7,118 nucleotides of DNA, from contig JAGVJS010000413.1 in the NCBI GenBank assembly GCA_020051025.1, positions 1 to 7,118 on the forward strand, read 5' to 3'. Positions within the stretch are counted from its first letter, which is position 1, and each line of letters starts with the position of its first letter. Source of the stretch: Sphingobium sp. Its GTDB lineage: Bacteria; Pseudomonadota; Alphaproteobacteria; Sphingomonadales; Sphingomonadaceae. Below, piece by piece: positions 6,707 through 7,118 of the stretch. Below the pieces are notes generated by a model that worked only from the letters and a program-made list of their open reading frames with translations, made no database searches and had not been told where the DNA came from. The position numbers were made by a program, and so were the translations under genes.

Positions 6707-7118
6707 CTATGCGGGTTGCAACCAGCCGCGATAGTGGACCAGTTGCCCGATCAGAGGCAGGGCGATCGGCACGTCGAAATGAAAGCGTCCATTGTCCGCC
6801 CATTCCCGTGCGGTCGAACGCGGGGCGAGCCGGATCGGCAAGGGCAATGGGCCGATCCACCATCGCCGCATGATCATGGTCAATCCGCGATCGTCGCTGG
6901 GCAGGTCGAAAGCGAAGCGGAACGGGCCGAACCGTTCGACCAGCCAGGGACCATGCTGGCTGAGATGGCTGCGGAAGCGCCGCCCGCCAAAGTCACGGGT
7001 CCAGCGTTCTTGTCCGCCAGCCTGCTGGAAATGGACATGCAGATCATATCGACCGGCGCCTGGAAAGCCCATGATCTGCGCCACCCATCGGGCGAGCGGG
7101 TTGGCGGCGCCGGCGACC
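6707..7118 (-). CDS. DUF4166 domain protein, 5' end cut off by window edge
   Basis: The frame is open to the right edge of the window, so about 136 C-terminal residues are seen; the GTG at 7084 is internal, because the codons before it (NPLARWVAQIMG) continue family-like sequence. The conserved run is typical of the DUF4166 family: ERWTRDFGGRRFRSHL, LVERFGPFRFAFDLP, GLTMIMRRWWIGPLPLP, LAP, GRFHFDVPIALPLIGQLVHYRGWL. The biochemical role of DUF4166 is not established; in bacteria the domain occurs alone or fused to a saccharopine-dehydrogenase-like NAD(P)-binding domain, and whether such a fusion exists here cannot be seen. It ends near the typical C-terminus of the domain (GWLQPA), so the 3' end is intact. 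The first good terminator downstream is at 6378-6410, about 300 bp away. Confidence 0.85.
   Translation of the reverse strand, partial: VAGAANPLARWVAQIMGFPGAGRYDLHVHFQQAGGQERWTRDFGGRRFRSHLSQHGPWLVERFGPFRFAFDLPSDDRGLTMIMRRWWIGPLPLPIRLAPRSTAREWADNGRFHFDVPIALPLIGQLVHYRGWLQPA

Overview
The window reads as chromosomal DNA of an alphaproteobacterium, most likely a sphingomonad (Sphingobium/Sphingomonas-like). This rests on the high GC content, codon use, and the look of the proteins (sphingomonad-type GH2 glycosidase, PncB, GST and DUF4166). It is inferred from sequence character alone; no database search was run. No tRNA, rRNA, insertion sequence, CRISPR array or phage gene was seen.

Left part (1-3650), carbohydrate section: the 3' part of a GH2 glycoside hydrolase on the + strand converges on a gene for a secreted right-handed beta-helix protein on the - strand. 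The 86-bp gap between them holds a strong intrinsic terminator serving the - strand gene. The two enzymes look like part of a plant-polysaccharide (hemicellulose or pectin) utilisation locus that continues to the left of the window. The beta-helix gene has its own ribosome binding site and a plausible promoter with an inverted repeat, so it may be controlled separately.

Middle (3646-6342), - strand operon: pncB (nicotinate phosphoribosyltransferase, NAD salvage), then an unrecognised 196-aa protein, then a glutathione S-transferase. The last two abut exactly: the TAA stop of one is followed at once by the GTG start of the next, in the same frame. A promoter-like sequence lies just before pncB, and a weaker terminator-like hairpin follows the GST gene.

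Right part (6343-7118): a stretch of about 420 bp without a convincing gene separates pncB from the 3' part of a DUF4166 gene on the - strand. This stretch ends, on the - strand, in a good terminator and contains several stem-loops plus a pyrimidine-rich segment. It is either a long 3' untranslated region of the DUF4166 transcript or a small RNA gene.

Most of the window is ordinary housekeeping and accessory metabolism. The items most worth a second look are the structured RNA candidate, the unrecognised protein with a His/Asp arrangement but no matching Cys, and the beta-helix enzyme of uncertain substrate.
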